Assembly (NCBI GenBank): GCA_002682825.1
Contig: NOKP01000022.1
Coordinates: forward strand, 496,001-560,000
Length of the DNA stretch: 64,000 bases
Direction of reading: 5' to 3'
From: Neonectria sp. B-13
Lineage: Eukaryota; Ascomycota; Sordariomycetes; Hypocreales; Nectriaceae
In this document: piece by piece, positions 34,873 through 45,377 of the stretch
Layout of the letters: every line of letters begins with the position of its first letter
Position numbering within the stretch: the stretch's first letter is position 1
Made by a program: the position numbers and the translations under genes
Notes under the pieces: model-generated
Databases searched by the model: none
Told to the model about the DNA's origin: nothing
The model's input: the letters and a program-made list of their open reading frames with translations, nothing else

Positions 34873-35291
34873 GTGAGACAGCTTGTGAAAAAGGGGTACA
34901 ATTGATTCATGGGGCTTGTGTGGTGCAAATAATATCAAAATTGGACCTCGGAAATATGTAGTAATTTGGCAAACACAGCATGATTCAAATGCTCCGTCGC
35001 TGTCCATGAAGAGCGATTCCAGCCTTCCGAAAACACCATATTGATGAAGAAAAACATCGAAATGAAAGTTGACACTAGAAAAATCATCTAGGTCTAAGAA
35101 GGGAAAATGGGTATCACAACTGCAGCAAGCCTCCAAAGCCCCAAACAACTAAACTCCGTAGCCAGCAAAGATATGCCTTGAACAAAGAACCACGCCCCAA
35201 AACTACCGAGCCTGCCATAACGTCTGTATTCGTTCACGATTCCGTTGCTTGTTCCATCCAATGTAGAAGTGGTTGCGCTTGAAACGCATGT
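34873..35291. other. Convergent intergenic region
   Basis: About 420 bp between convergent genes. I see only 3' flanks. Confidence 0.5.
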
Positions 35292-36083
35292 TTAGGGTGC
35301 ACCGACGCAAGACAGACATGATACTAGCATTAACAGCATCAAGACGAAGACGGATGGATGAGGGAGAACAGGGGCTCCGCTGTCGTCGTCGACACCGCCC
35401 CCAGCTAGGACCTTTTCACCGGTGGGGTACTCGATGTTGTATACAGGCGTATCATCCAAGGTTGGCGCCAGCCCAAGGGTATGCGGACAAGCGGCCTGGT
35501 TCTGGGCCGGGTAGTCGAGGTCGCACTTCTCGTTGAAGCCCATGGTGCAGATGGGGTCGAGAATATTGTAGAGAATATAGTTATCGGCGACCCAGGTGTC
35601 GTTCTGGTCGAGGCAGCTGGCGAGGAAGTTCATGCTGTTGGCGGCGCTGAGGGGCAGCTTGTTGCCCTTGGTGTCGATGAGGTCGTCGCACTCGGAGGCG
35701 TCGACGGCCTCGTAGGTCATCTCGACGGCGCCGCCGGCGGTGGGCTTGTCGGTGGCGGAGTAGCCGGTGTAGAGGTAGTTCCAGGCATCGTAGCTGACGT
35801 CGTAGGCGCCCTCGGATCGGTCGATGCGGAGGAGCTTGACGGAGCGGTCCTGGTAGCTGAGGGAGACGCAGATGTTTGTGCAGTCGACGGTCATGGGCCA
35901 GTAGGCAACGCGGTCGGTGTCAATCTTGCAGCCCAGGACGCCGATGGAGGACGAGTAGCTGGCGTGCGGGGTGACCCCGACGGTGTGGCTCTTGGACTTG
36001 GACTTGGCGGCGGCCGTGTCGGTGTAGACGGAGGAGAGGACGAGGAGCGGGAGCAGCGTCAACGATGGGCCGCGATGCCGCAT
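35292..36083 (-). CDS. Secreted, probably GPI-anchored protein of unknown function
   Basis: A single 263-aa frame with ATG at 36083; an upstream in-frame ATG exists but would bury the signal peptide. MRHRGPSLTLLPLLVLSSVY is a signal peptide, cleaved near AAA-KSK. The mature part has about eight cysteines (GVLGCKI, VDCTNICVSL, ASECDDL, ASCLDQN, DPICTMGFNEKC, QAACPH), suggesting disulfide pairs. It also has one N-glycosylation sequon (NDT). The C-terminus has small residues (DDDSGA) and then a hydrophobic tail (SVFVLMLLMLVS), as in GPI-anchored fungal wall proteins. Part of the core (TGYSATDKPTAGG, LAANSMNFL-like) looks like a conserved ascomycete secreted family, but I cannot name it. It is expected at the cell surface or wall. 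Confidence 0.7.
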   Translation of the reverse strand: MRHRGPSLTLLPLLVLSSVYTDTAAAKSKSKSHTVGVTPHASYSSSIGVLGCKIDTDRVAYWPMTVDCTNICVSLSYQDRSVKLLRIDRSEGAYDVSYDAWNYLYTGYSATDKPTAGGAVEMTYEAVDASECDDLIDTKGNKLPLSAANSMNFLASCLDQNDTWVADNYILYNILDPICTMGFNEKCDLDYPAQNQAACPHTLGLAPTLDDTPVYNIEYPTGEKVLAGGGVDDDSGAPVLPHPSVFVLMLLMLVSCLSCVGAP

Positions 36084-37164
36084 CTTGAAAGGAGCGATGG
36101 TAGACGCAGAAATCAGTAAGACATAGAAGGAATGACAGCGTGCATCTTGCGGCGATGCAGCGGGTGACAATCGACGAGAACGAGGCCGTCGCGTGGAGTG
36201 ATTGCGATGCGATGCGCTGCGATGCGACCGAGTTGCGATAATCAGGGGCTGTTCCTGAGTTGCCTATTCGGGGCTAGCTCTCTCTTCAAATGGGGGATTG
36301 GGTGCCATGCTCCGAGGCCAACGGTATCTGGTTAGCGTTATCTAGTAGGGCAGCATGCACTTGATACGTTTAATGAGCATTTTCTTCACTCAATCAGCAT
36401 CACATATTTGAGACTGGAAAACATAGCAGGCTTCTTTCAGAGTCTTTAGCCGTGTCTTGGTTGCAGAAACTGCATTGGCTGGGTATTTTCTCGTCCCCGT
36501 ATGCGTGAGACATGATGCCGGCTTCGACAGATACGTTGATCGGGCGTCCAACTCGGCATGCTTCGTTTTCGGGTCAGCGAGAGAATGAATGATGACCTGC
36601 AAAATCCCCAAGCTGGTTGCTTCCATGTCGATCTGGTCGTCAAATCCTAGCTGGTGTACTTCGTACTTTGCACCTTGACATCACCAAGCCCACCGCACTC
36701 CGTCGTATTCTTCGCTTTTCGCTCAACGCGAGCACCCCGCAAGTCGCAAGCCACCCGAGACATCCCCACATCGTTGCTCTGCAGGGCTGAATCGCCGGCT
36801 TCTCGATTACGATCAATACGACGGCATCTGGATCCGCCTATTGCATCGGTAGCTGCCAACGGCCGTCTCCAAAGCGTCCGCTGACCCTTGAAAAACACCC
36901 GGCTGCACTTGGTTGCGTTGCATTTCGGTGCCTTTTACCCACCCGCTAATGATCCATTCGCGACATCAAGCCCAAAGCGGCTAAAGTAAGGCCTTGAGCA
37001 CGGGTCAGAATTCCGAAGCACAAGGTATCACCATGAAGTTCAAGTACTTATAACACCTTTGAAATCCACGATTCTTACTATTCTCCCATCCCTTTTAGCC
37101 GCAAGCTGTAATCGTCTCTTCCCTTCTCTGGCACCCATTCAATTTCCCTTTCTTCGTCTTGACC
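36084..37164. other. Divergent intergenic region between GPI protein and FAD oxidase
   Basis: About 1.1 kb between divergent secreted-protein genes, likely containing both promoters. No coding content is supported. Confidence 0.5.
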
Positions 37165-39141
37165 ATGTCTCGACTAAACCCCCTCTGTTATCTGTTCGTT
37201 CTCGCTGCGCCTTATGCATCATTTGCCAACGCCGCATATCTCCCAGGCAGAGCTTGCAAGGCTTTCCCGGGAACCCCATATTGGCCTTCTGAAACACAAT
37301 GGAATCATCTCAACCACTCCCTAGGGGGGAGACTCCTCCAGCCAACCCCGCCTGCGGCCGTTTGCCATCCAGACTGGCCAGCATATGACGTTTCTGCCTG
37401 CTCAGACGTCAAATCTGACTGGAGTGTGTACGAATACCACTCCGAGAACCCCGTATCCATCATGTGGGATCAGTTCACCAACGACACGTGTCTACCCAAT
37501 GAAGAGTTCCCGTGTAGTGCTAGTGGTTACCCTGCCTATGTTATCAATGCTACTACGCCAGAGCATGTGAAGCTCGGCGTCGACTTTGGTGAGCAGGTCT
37601 TTCATAGGTCTAACAAGGGCTAATTACCGAATTCGCAGCCCGGACGCACGATGTTAGGTTGGTTGTGAAGAACACAGGCCACGACTACATGGGCCGTTCC
37701 ATTGCCCCTGGAGGACTGTCTATCTGGACGCATCATCTGAACAGCATCCAGCACCACGACGGGCCCTTCAAGCTGGATGGCTGCGATACCACGATTCCAG
37801 GAAATGCCGTCACTGTGGGTGCGGGTGCCCAAATGTACGACATCTACTCCGCCACAGATGCTTTCAACGAAACCATTGTGGGAGGCGGAGGGAAGTCGGT
37901 TGGTATTGGCGGCTATATCACCGGCGGCGGACATTCGATCCTTGCACCTCGCTTTGGCCTGGCGGCTGACCAGGTCCTTCAGATGGAAATGGTCACGCCA
38001 ACTGGTAAGATACTTACTGTAAACGAAAATCAGCACCCCGACCTCTTTTGGGCGATGCGCGGGGTGAGTTTCTTAGTCTTCACCACATATCCAAGACACT
38101 AAACTTAGCTAGGGAGGCGGCTCGACATTTGGCGTGCTCACGTCCGTCACTCTCAAAACCCATCCAACCCCGAAGCTTCTCAGCACAACCTGGCTGGCTG
38201 TGACCGATCCCAATGCCCCATTCCTCTACGATGTCATTGCATATACTCTTTCGCAGTTCCCATCCATGGGAGATGCAGGACTGTCAGGCTACACATACAT
38301 CACCTCGCGGCTCCCGAACCCAGTTCCGTCGCCCGGAGCGCCAGAAGAACTCGCTGGGGTTTTGGGACACTTCATTCTCCAAGAGACGGAGGACGTTCAG
38401 TTTTTGCAGAGAATGCTGGGGCCGATAAACCAAACCATCCAGGAACGTTGGTCGGGTGCTGTGCAGGTCATTACTACCACAAGGCCCTATAGCTCGTTTC
38501 TGGCATGGTTCGAAGACCACTACGACCAAGGAACCGCGGGGAACAGCTCCTATCTGGTATCGCGACTTCTAGATCGACATGCCCTGGAAAGCGACGAGGC
38601 GTCTTTGGCAAAGGCGCTCAAACAGGGGATGAGCATTTCAGGAAGGCTGGGAGCTTTCATCGTCTCGGGAAAAGGGGTGCATAACGCCTCCCCTCGAGGC
38701 GGGAGCAACGCCGTAAATCCAGGATGGCGCAAGTCATATGTGCACACAAGTAAGCTGACGATCATTATTGGCCGGTTTGAATGCTGATCCGCCTCCTAGT
38801 TACTGCACAGGGCTTCCCGCCCTTCAACGAAACCGCAAGGACCGAGGCCATTGACACCCTCAAAGAGGCGTTTGAGCCAATGCGTCAGCTGTCTCCAGAT
38901 ACCGGGGCTTACATTAACGAAGTCGGTAGACAGTGCCCTTTTTCTCTTTCTGGGCTGACGATTTAAACAGGCATTCCCCTTTGAGTCTGACTGGCAGCAC
39001 ACATTTTGGGGTGCCAATTATGAAAGACTGCTGCACATCAAGCGGTCGATTGACCCTCACGATGTGTTATGGTGTGTGCCGTGTGTGGGAAACGAGCGAT
39101 GGAAACAACTCCGCGATGGGCGTCTTTGCAAGCTCGAGTGA
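37165..39141 (+). CDS. FAD-linked oxidoreductase (VAO/BBE-like), secreted
   Basis: Five exons (37165-37588, 37639-38063, 38113-38749, 38800-38921, 38971-39141) give 592 aa. Introns are 49-50 bp; the last has a weak GTCGGT donor but is needed for YINE-AFPFESDWQ. A signal peptide (MSRLNPLCYLFVLAAPYASF) precedes the FAD_binding_4 domain. His156 in NTGHDYMGRS is the expected 8-alpha-histidyl FAD link. The usual second Cys link is replaced (GGGGKSVGIGGYITGGGHS), so monocovalent FAD is inferred. The C-terminal BBE segment is present (IKRSIDPHDVLWC). The family oxidises alcohols, sugars or natural-product intermediates with O2 as acceptor; the substrate is not decidable. Several Asn-x-Ser/Thr sites suit secretion. 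It converges on a paraoxonase-like hydrolase only 155 bp away. Confidence 0.88.
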
Positions 39142-39296
39142 AGTACGGACTCGGATTATTGAAATTTGTACGAACGCTGGGAGTCAAGATTTTGACGAGT
39201 TTGAAGTATATATTACTGAGTGGCATATTTGTTTATTTTTGATGACTCTCAAGCTGTTGGCCTAAAATGGTCTTCCTAGAAGAACTTGTCGTTTCG

Positions 39297-40688
39297 TCAT
39301 TTGGGCTCGCAGACCGTAATGAACGGCGAGATGACGCCTGCAGTGGTTAGCCAGAATTCAGAATCAGAACCAGGCAGAGGAACTTACTGCTCAAAAAGAG
39401 TCGCCCGGTGGTGGCGTCATGCACCACCGTAGTGGTCACGGGCAGCGCCTCTCCAAAAGCGTCCTCGATGATCTTCTCAATCCCATAACCGCCCTCTTGC
39501 TTCCGGAGACGTAGAGCAGTGGCCGGGGCGCGGGCATTGTACGGGTCCTTGTAGGCCTTGAAGACCTCAAGGCCTATGGGGAACGCAGCAAGGAAGATGT
39601 CTCCGTTCTTGTCGACGGATAAGTTGTCCAGGCCGAATCCCACAGAGACGGTGTCGACCTTCTCCAGGCCGTTGTCTGGCAGGACTCGGAAGACGTCGAT
39701 GGTTCCGAGCATGGAGCTGGGCACGTAGATTAGTCCGTCCTGGCCACGAACCAGGCCGTTGGGGAAGTTGAGTCCTCCAGCGACGGGCTTGCATCCGGTT
39801 GCCTTGTCGCAGAAGGTGATATCTCCCGTGCCAATGATGGGTGAGAACAAATGTTTCTATCACCAGATCAGCGACTTCACTTCCAGTAGAGCATGTTCAT
39901 GAATTGTGCGACTTACCGCTCCAACCTTGTTCGGTCCGTGGCTGTTGGAGACGTAGAACGAGTCCCTTCCGATGGCAGCGACTCGGTTTGGCGTAGCGAT
40001 GTGCTTGTTGGCGAAGGTGTGGACATGCTGCAGCTCGGTCGCTTCTGGCCCGGTCTCGAAAAGCTCAATGGTAGAATTGGCACCGACGGACGAATGATCC
40101 AAAAATGCACCAGTCTCGGCATCGACGGAAGGGCGGTTGTTAACTAGGAGCAGGCTAATGGTCCCTGTGTCAATGTTCTCGACGGCGCTGAATCCGACGA
40201 GCCCCAGCAACCCATCACCCGCAGTTCCGGTAAATCCCGGCGTCTTGAGAGCGCGGAAAGCGAATCCCTTTTCGACCGGCTTGTCAATGTCCAGCACGAC
40301 AATGGCGTCTTTCTGGGAGCGCGCGGTGTAGTTGAAATCGCCGACACTTGGAGAGTTAGTCTTTAGGGAGCAATGAGTTGTATCATGGCTCGGAGGGGCT
40401 GTCCGATGCGTCTTGGGAGGGTTCTTACGTAGGCATCCAATGGCCACGGGCGATAGGATCCGAGCAGGCGAGAAACAGCTGGCGAGTCGACTCGGACAGC
40501 CACATGTCCTCGCAAGCCTCCAGCCGCGGATCTCTAATCTCACGACATGTGTACGGGAACTCGGAGAGTGGCTGCATGACCCTTCCAATGCCCAAGCCGA
40601 GCCAGACGGCGTCCTTGAGATAGACCTGGAAGAGCACGGCAAGCAAGGCCACGACCGAGAGGCCGACCTTGACAGCAATGTTCGCCAT
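39297..40688 (-). CDS. Paraoxonase/SMP-30-like calcium-dependent hydrolase (lactonase/arylesterase type)
   Basis: Four exons (40688-40429, 40346-39917, 39856-39388, 39337-39297) total 1200 nt and give 399 aa. The junctions read MPT-VGDFNYT, KVGA-KHLFSPI and LFLS-SVISPFI, and the protein ends TVCEPK, as in fungal members. An N-terminal hydrophobic anchor (VKVGLSVVALLAVLFQVYL) suggests membrane attachment or secretion. The rest reads as a six-bladed propeller: TPNRVAAIGRDSFYVSNSHG is the blade with the calcium-binding Asn, followed by FPNGLVRGQDGLIYVPSS and GLDNLSVDKNGDIFLAAFP. The family hydrolyses lactones and aryl esters. It converges on the FAD oxidase gene. Substrate unknown. Confidence 0.83.
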
Positions 40689-41679
40689 GGTGTGGTTTCC
40701 TAGGCGATGTCGACTGAGGTTGGAAGAATGCAAAAGACGAAAAGTTGAGAATTGGAGTGATGAGTCGGTGACAGAAGGGGAGACTTACGGTCCACTTTTT
40801 TTCCTTTTTGATCAGCAATCGTAGGATTCGTCCCCCGGGGTTTTCGACAATTTCCCGTCGCAAGGCTGGTCAAATCTCCGAGGTTTACAAATTGCTGATC
40901 TCTACGAAGTATTTGGAATGTTGAACGATCCTTTCTAGGCCAAGCTCAATGTCAGTGAAGTGTTATACCTAGTCTCAGGAGCCAGTGACACCTGGGGCCA
41001 GTTGCTTTTCAAGGCCATCGGGATAATCATCAGTACAACTAATCTACAAAACCAGCACAAGTCACAGCGCAAAATCCGTTTGTCTATCGATAGGACTTCT
41101 TGGTTCAGCATTCGTAAAACTCGATTCGATTGATTGTGACGGGCCTGATAGTATAACGCGCAAATGCTGTGACCGAATGCCACTCCGGCCTTCTCAGACA
41201 AGTTACGTTGATTCTGATTGATGAGCACACCTCAACGTTCATCAAAATATTTTGCATCATTTATTAAGTTATCTCAGTTCCAAGCATGATTGCAACGCCC
41301 AAAAGCGACGAATAGGCCTTCTCGCCCATTCCTTAAGAGTTTACAGGCCCATGGAAGTCAATGTTACCCCTCATCTAACTTACCGTACTTGCGTACCTAC
41401 CTAATTCGGAACGATCAACGATCTTCATTACAAGCCACTCTTTTACTGTCGATAGCCGAGATGGTCCAATCATGGGGTCATTTCCACGCCCTTCATGTAG
41501 AAGCATGATTTGTAATCGGTGATCCTTATAAATCTGACGCCTGACGAAGCTCGTGCTTGCTAGACCTGGGGTTTGCATATAAATTTAGCCCTCAAGTTGA
41601 TAGTGCCCTGTGCAATACCCTAATTATCATTAATTTGAGCACAGCATCACAACCATTTTCTAACCAGTCGACCACTGCC
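40689..41679. other. Divergent intergenic region (hydrolase and HAD genes)
   Basis: About 1 kb between divergent genes. A TATAAAT word lies at 41578-41584, 96 bp upstream of the HAD ATG. No coding content is supported. Confidence 0.5.
41578..41584 (+). promoter_or_regulatory. TATA box candidate for HAD gene
   Basis: TATAAAT lies 96 bp before the ATG at 41680, a plausible distance for a fungal promoter with a short leader. Confidence 0.4.
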
Positions 41680-42396
41680 ATGTCTCACCAGCAAACAAAG
41701 ACCAAGGCGGTTTTCTTCGATTTCATGGGCACATGTCTCGATTGGCACACCAGCGTAGTCCAATCTCTGCCCTCAGCAATTCCCAGGACCGAGGCATCCA
41801 GGTTGGCCCTCGAATGGCGCAGACAGTACTTCATCGAGAACGACAAGCGCTTTCGTCAAAATCTTCACCCGGAGGACATTGACGACACGCTTACCCGCGT
41901 CCTTGAAGTTGTACTCGACCAGTTCCCCGACCACAAATCCCACTTGGATGTTGACACCAAGAAACGAATGATCCAAGCATGGCATTCTCAGCCTGCTTGG
42001 CCGGAGGTCCAAAAAGCGATACGGAGTATCCGGGAAGATCTCGGCCTCGAGGTTTTCGTCCACGCCAATGGTACGACCCGCCTGCAGCTTGACCTCACTC
42101 GGTCTTCGGGACTAGATTTCAACCTGCTGTTTTCCAGCCAGTTATTGGGATTGTACAAGCCTGACCCAGGCGCGTATGAGAAAGCGTTGCAGCTTGTCAA
42201 GCTCAAGCCAGAAGAGGTGGTCATGGTGGCAGCGCATGCATATGATTTGCGAGGGGCTCAGAAGTGTGGGATGAAGACCATCTATATCCATCGGTGGACT
42301 GATGATGTGGATGAGGATATGACGAAAGCTGAGACGGAGTTTGATGCATTCTTGGAGGGTATGGAAGACCTCCCTGCCGTGATCGCCAAGATATAA
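41680..42396 (+). CDS. HAD-superfamily hydrolase, 2-haloacid-dehalogenase-like (type II)
   Basis: A single-exon protein of 238 aa. I chose ATG 41680 (MSHQQTKTKAVFFDFMGTC) because HAD motif I then starts at the usual place, with nucleophile Asp14. Motif II is VFVHANGT, the motif III lysine lies in GLYKPDPGAYEKAL, and motif IV is AAHAYDLRGA. The YKPDP and HAYDLRGA words are those of type II haloacid dehalogenases and their fungal relatives. Family chemistry is hydrolysis through an aspartyl-enzyme intermediate. Many fungal members have no proven haloacid substrate, so phosphatase or dehalogenase activity is open. No signal peptide, so cytosolic. A TATAAAT lies upstream. Confidence 0.86.
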   Translation: MSHQQTKTKAVFFDFMGTCLDWHTSVVQSLPSAIPRTEASRLALEWRRQYFIENDKRFRQNLHPEDIDDTLTRVLEVVLDQFPDHKSHLDVDTKKRMIQAWHSQPAWPEVQKAIRSIREDLGLEVFVHANGTTRLQLDLTRSSGLDFNLLFSSQLLGLYKPDPGAYEKALQLVKLKPEEVVMVAAHAYDLRGAQKCGMKTIYIHRWTDDVDEDMTKAETEFDAFLEGMEDLPAVIAKI

Positions 42397-42864
42397 AATT
42401 TAGGAAAAGTTGGCCACACTTACTGCTAGGCCATCCCCATAATAGGGATCAAAACTCACTTCGATGTGTTCTCAATCTGTTCAGGTGCAATTCTCCGCCT
42501 ATTCGCTCTGTATCTACCGTTCGACCTTGGATAGCTCCAGGTGTGTGCTTTCCCTGACCGCGACGCCTAGTGAGTGGCAGCAACTTAGCCTGACCTTCCA
42601 GTACACTGGAAAGCTCTATTTATATTTCGGCTTTCGCTGTAATGCTCTTAGAGAAGGCTGAATCAACACGGTGGAATTTAAGGAGTTGTGAAGCTAACAT
42701 GGCAGGACGTAGTTGGTCTGAGGGTATATTTGAAAAACACAGGCGGCAACACATCAAATGAGCCAGCTTTCTCACATATAGACGAGTTATATAAGACTAG
42801 GCAATTTGCTCAGACCTGTTAAGATATCCTTGGCATGCTCCGTTTGAACCTCGATCGCCGGCCC
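42397..42864. other. Convergent intergenic region
   Basis: About 470 bp of 3' flanks between convergent genes, AT-rich, with no feature recognised. Confidence 0.5.
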
Positions 42865-44814
42865 TCAGTTCTTCTTGGACTTCGTCTTCGTCTTATCCGT
42901 CACGTTCACCCACTTGGCGTCGATCCCCCTGTTGGGCAGAATATCTTCGAGAAGCACTTTACGCTGGTCGCCCTGCACGACAACCTCCATCAGGCCAGGC
43001 TTGGAGCCGTTGGCCTGTCCCACGCTTGCCGACCCAGCACATTTCTTCTGCAGCTCAGGCGCGAGTAATTGCGGATCGATGAAGAAGGGCTCGAGGTTGG
43101 AGATCTTGGTGACGACCTTGGTGCCTGTTCGTTTCTCGATGGTGATGTGAATGCGAGGCGGGGGACCTGCTTTGGGCTTCTGCTCAGGCGCGGCTTGGTT
43201 ACGCTTGATGATGTAGTGAGGTTGGCAGAGATGAGTATCATCCAGTACGCGTTTCTGGAGCGCGCTTCGAGAGATGCGTCCCGCTGCAAGAACCCTGCTG
43301 TCGTCTTGGGCCGGGTTGGACCCCAGGATGCTATTGGCCAGAAAAGGATCGAGCTTGATGATCGAGACACCCTGCCCTCCCAATTCCGGGTTTCGTTCGA
43401 TGTATGACTTCAACGCGGCCGAGATTTCGTGCGCGCTGTAGAAGTCGGTCTTGGAAGGGAGCAGGGTCGGTACTAATCTTGGGGATGCGCGATAGACGGT
43501 TTGTATGGTGATCTTCTGTCCCACAGACAGATTACTGGGTGATGAGGAATTTCCACCGGCGTGGTCTTGCTCTCCGTTGCCTGCTCCTGAGCCAGTAACC
43601 TTGGGCGTTGGTAGATCATAGCGTCTGAACCTTGTGACTTGCTCGTCATCAAAGTTGATGCTAAGAATAACCGTCTCTCCGCCGTTTCGGTCCTTGGATG
43701 TTACCAAACCGATCTTGGCCAAATGCTTGATGAACTTCTTTGCGTTTTTCCACGACGTCTTCTTGATGGCGTAGTAGTGTTGGTTTTGAGACCGGAGGTA
43801 TGGCTGGATCATGTTTGATATGAGAAACGACGGCTGAATTGGGAAATCGAAGCCAAAGAAGGGTCCCGTTTTGTTCGCTTTCGCCTTGTGAATTGCGTAA
43901 AGAAAGGCTTGCTGGAACGCCTCGTCGACCTCTCCTGTCGACGGTTCTCGTTCTTCCTCCCCTTGATCAACCGCAGCCATTTCCTTACTGTCCTTGCTCC
44001 CATGCCTCTCCGGACTTGTAGCACCCAATGCAACCCCGCCGTTGGTTTCTTCTTTGTCGTCCTCGATAGACACCTGGCCAACCCTTGCAGTTAGATGCGC
44101 CGTTAAGCCCATCCAGCCTTCCAAGCTTTGCGGAGGCTCCCGCCCTCCGCTTCCGAGTGCTCTCCAGCTCCAGCATTCGTCTCCCGTCCAGTGTAGAGCT
44201 TTCACTGCGACGCCCTTCTGCCCCCGAAGATCGTCTCCCAGATTGCACACATCTACTTGGCAGGTCCCAATCCACAAAGGAACTGTATCCTTTAGTATGC
44301 CTGCGACAGCGACGATGGAGCCAGTGCGTGCTCGCGAGTCCCACTTGGTGTTGTGTGCTTTCGCTAGGCCAGGGATCATCAAGTCCGAACCATGTCTCAG
44401 CTTTTCCTCGACAACGAAGTCAGGGGTGTGCAGTAGCGGCACAATGTTGGGGTTGTGCCAAAGCGTGTAAACGGTCGGTATCAGCCTTGGGTTTTTCCCA
44501 TACTGGAACCAAAGTATCCTCTCCTCTTGGCCATCGTGTGCGCCAACGTAGACGGTGCCGCTTACCAGGGTCGAATCGGGCCCTGACAAGGTAGTAAAGC
44601 GAGCAGAAGAGGTGGAATCCGGCAATAGGGAGCTGCGAAGTGAAGCTAACGTCGGCTGTGTCTGTGTGCTTGATGACGCATCGACGTCATCCCCCGATGG
44701 CTCAGCCTCAGCGATGGGAACCTGATAGTCGCGTATGATCTGGTCCGCCAGTTTGCGACGATCCGATGACCGCAGTGGCGCCAGATTCTTAATCTCGGGT
44801 TTCCTCTTGAACAT
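42865..44814 (-). CDS. TMA64: Translation factor eIF2D / Tma64 (PUA-WH-SUI1)
   Basis: An intronless frame of 649 aa starting MFKRKPEIKNLAPLRSSDRR, the canonical N-terminus of this factor. Domains in order are: a pre-PUA plus PUA region (about 1-190, with VYTLWHNPNIVPLLHTP and LMIPGLA); a variable acidic linker (about 245-300); a winged-helix part (FLISNMIQPYLR and TSWKNAKKFIKHLAK, about 330-385); a SWIB/MDM2-like stretch (about 460-520); and a C-terminal SUI1 domain (IHITIEKRTGTKVVTKISNLE and MEVVVQGDQRKVLLEDIL). eIF2D/Tma64 binds 40S ribosomes and promotes tRNA handling in recycling and non-canonical initiation. The product is cytosolic. Length exceeds the yeast protein because of the linker. 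Confidence 0.92.
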   Translation of the reverse strand: MFKRKPEIKNLAPLRSSDRRKLADQIIRDYQVPIAEAEPSGDDVDASSSTQTQPTLASLRSSLLPDSTSSARFTTLSGPDSTLVSGTVYVGAHDGQEERILWFQYGKNPRLIPTVYTLWHNPNIVPLLHTPDFVVEEKLRHGSDLMIPGLAKAHNTKWDSRARTGSIVAVAGILKDTVPLWIGTCQVDVCNLGDDLRGQKGVAVKALHWTGDECWSWRALGSGGREPPQSLEGWMGLTAHLTARVGQVSIEDDKEETNGGVALGATSPERHGSKDSKEMAAVDQGEEEREPSTGEVDEAFQQAFLYAIHKAKANKTGPFFGFDFPIQPSFLISNMIQPYLRSQNQHYYAIKKTSWKNAKKFIKHLAKIGLVTSKDRNGGETVILSINFDDEQVTRFRRYDLPTPKVTGSGAGNGEQDHAGGNSSSPSNLSVGQKITIQTVYRASPRLVPTLLPSKTDFYSAHEISAALKSYIERNPELGGQGVSIIKLDPFLANSILGSNPAQDDSRVLAAGRISRSALQKRVLDDTHLCQPHYIIKRNQAAPEQKPKAGPPPRIHITIEKRTGTKVVTKISNLEPFFIDPQLLAPELQKKCAGSASVGQANGSKPGLMEVVVQGDQRKVLLEDILPNRGIDAKWVNVTDKTKTKSKKN

Positions 44815-45377
44815 ACTGAGGCGGCCAATGTTGGACTTACTTTACCTGCTTCTCTGCTTGTTGGTTGTTGGTTGTTGACTGCTCCGGAATCCGAGTCCGG
44901 GAGGATGGTGCCAGTTAGCTAATGGCACTTTTCGGGAGAGCGGGGCTCGATTTACCCCGCGGCAAAAGCCGAGACGGCTGACTCAACATCTCACCACCCA
45001 AACGAAACCACCGCCACTTCCCTGTGGAAGTACTTTTACACACACTTTCTAACAACAATAATAATTGTGTCACGCCTATCGAGTACAGCATGCTCCACTA
45101 GAGCTGACAAGTACGCGGGTCTTAAATTAATAATTAAACAAGGGAAACAAAGGGCTATTATGTCTCTAAGAGTATCTTAGTTCTTGGAGGTGCAAACAAC
45201 TGTCCTTATCATTATCTAAAATAACAAACAAAACAGCTGGAAACGGAATAACCTGGATGACTAGACAGGGCAAGAAGAGTAATTACATCCCAACGGACAC
45301 TCGGCGACCTTATTTTAACCCCAATCGTATCTTAAAGCTGGATTCCTCGACATCTACATGAAGGAGAAAAAGAAGCC
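44815..45377. other. Intergenic: TMA64 upstream, protease 3' flank
   Basis: About 560 bp, AT-rich in its second half, with no coding signal. Confidence 0.5.
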
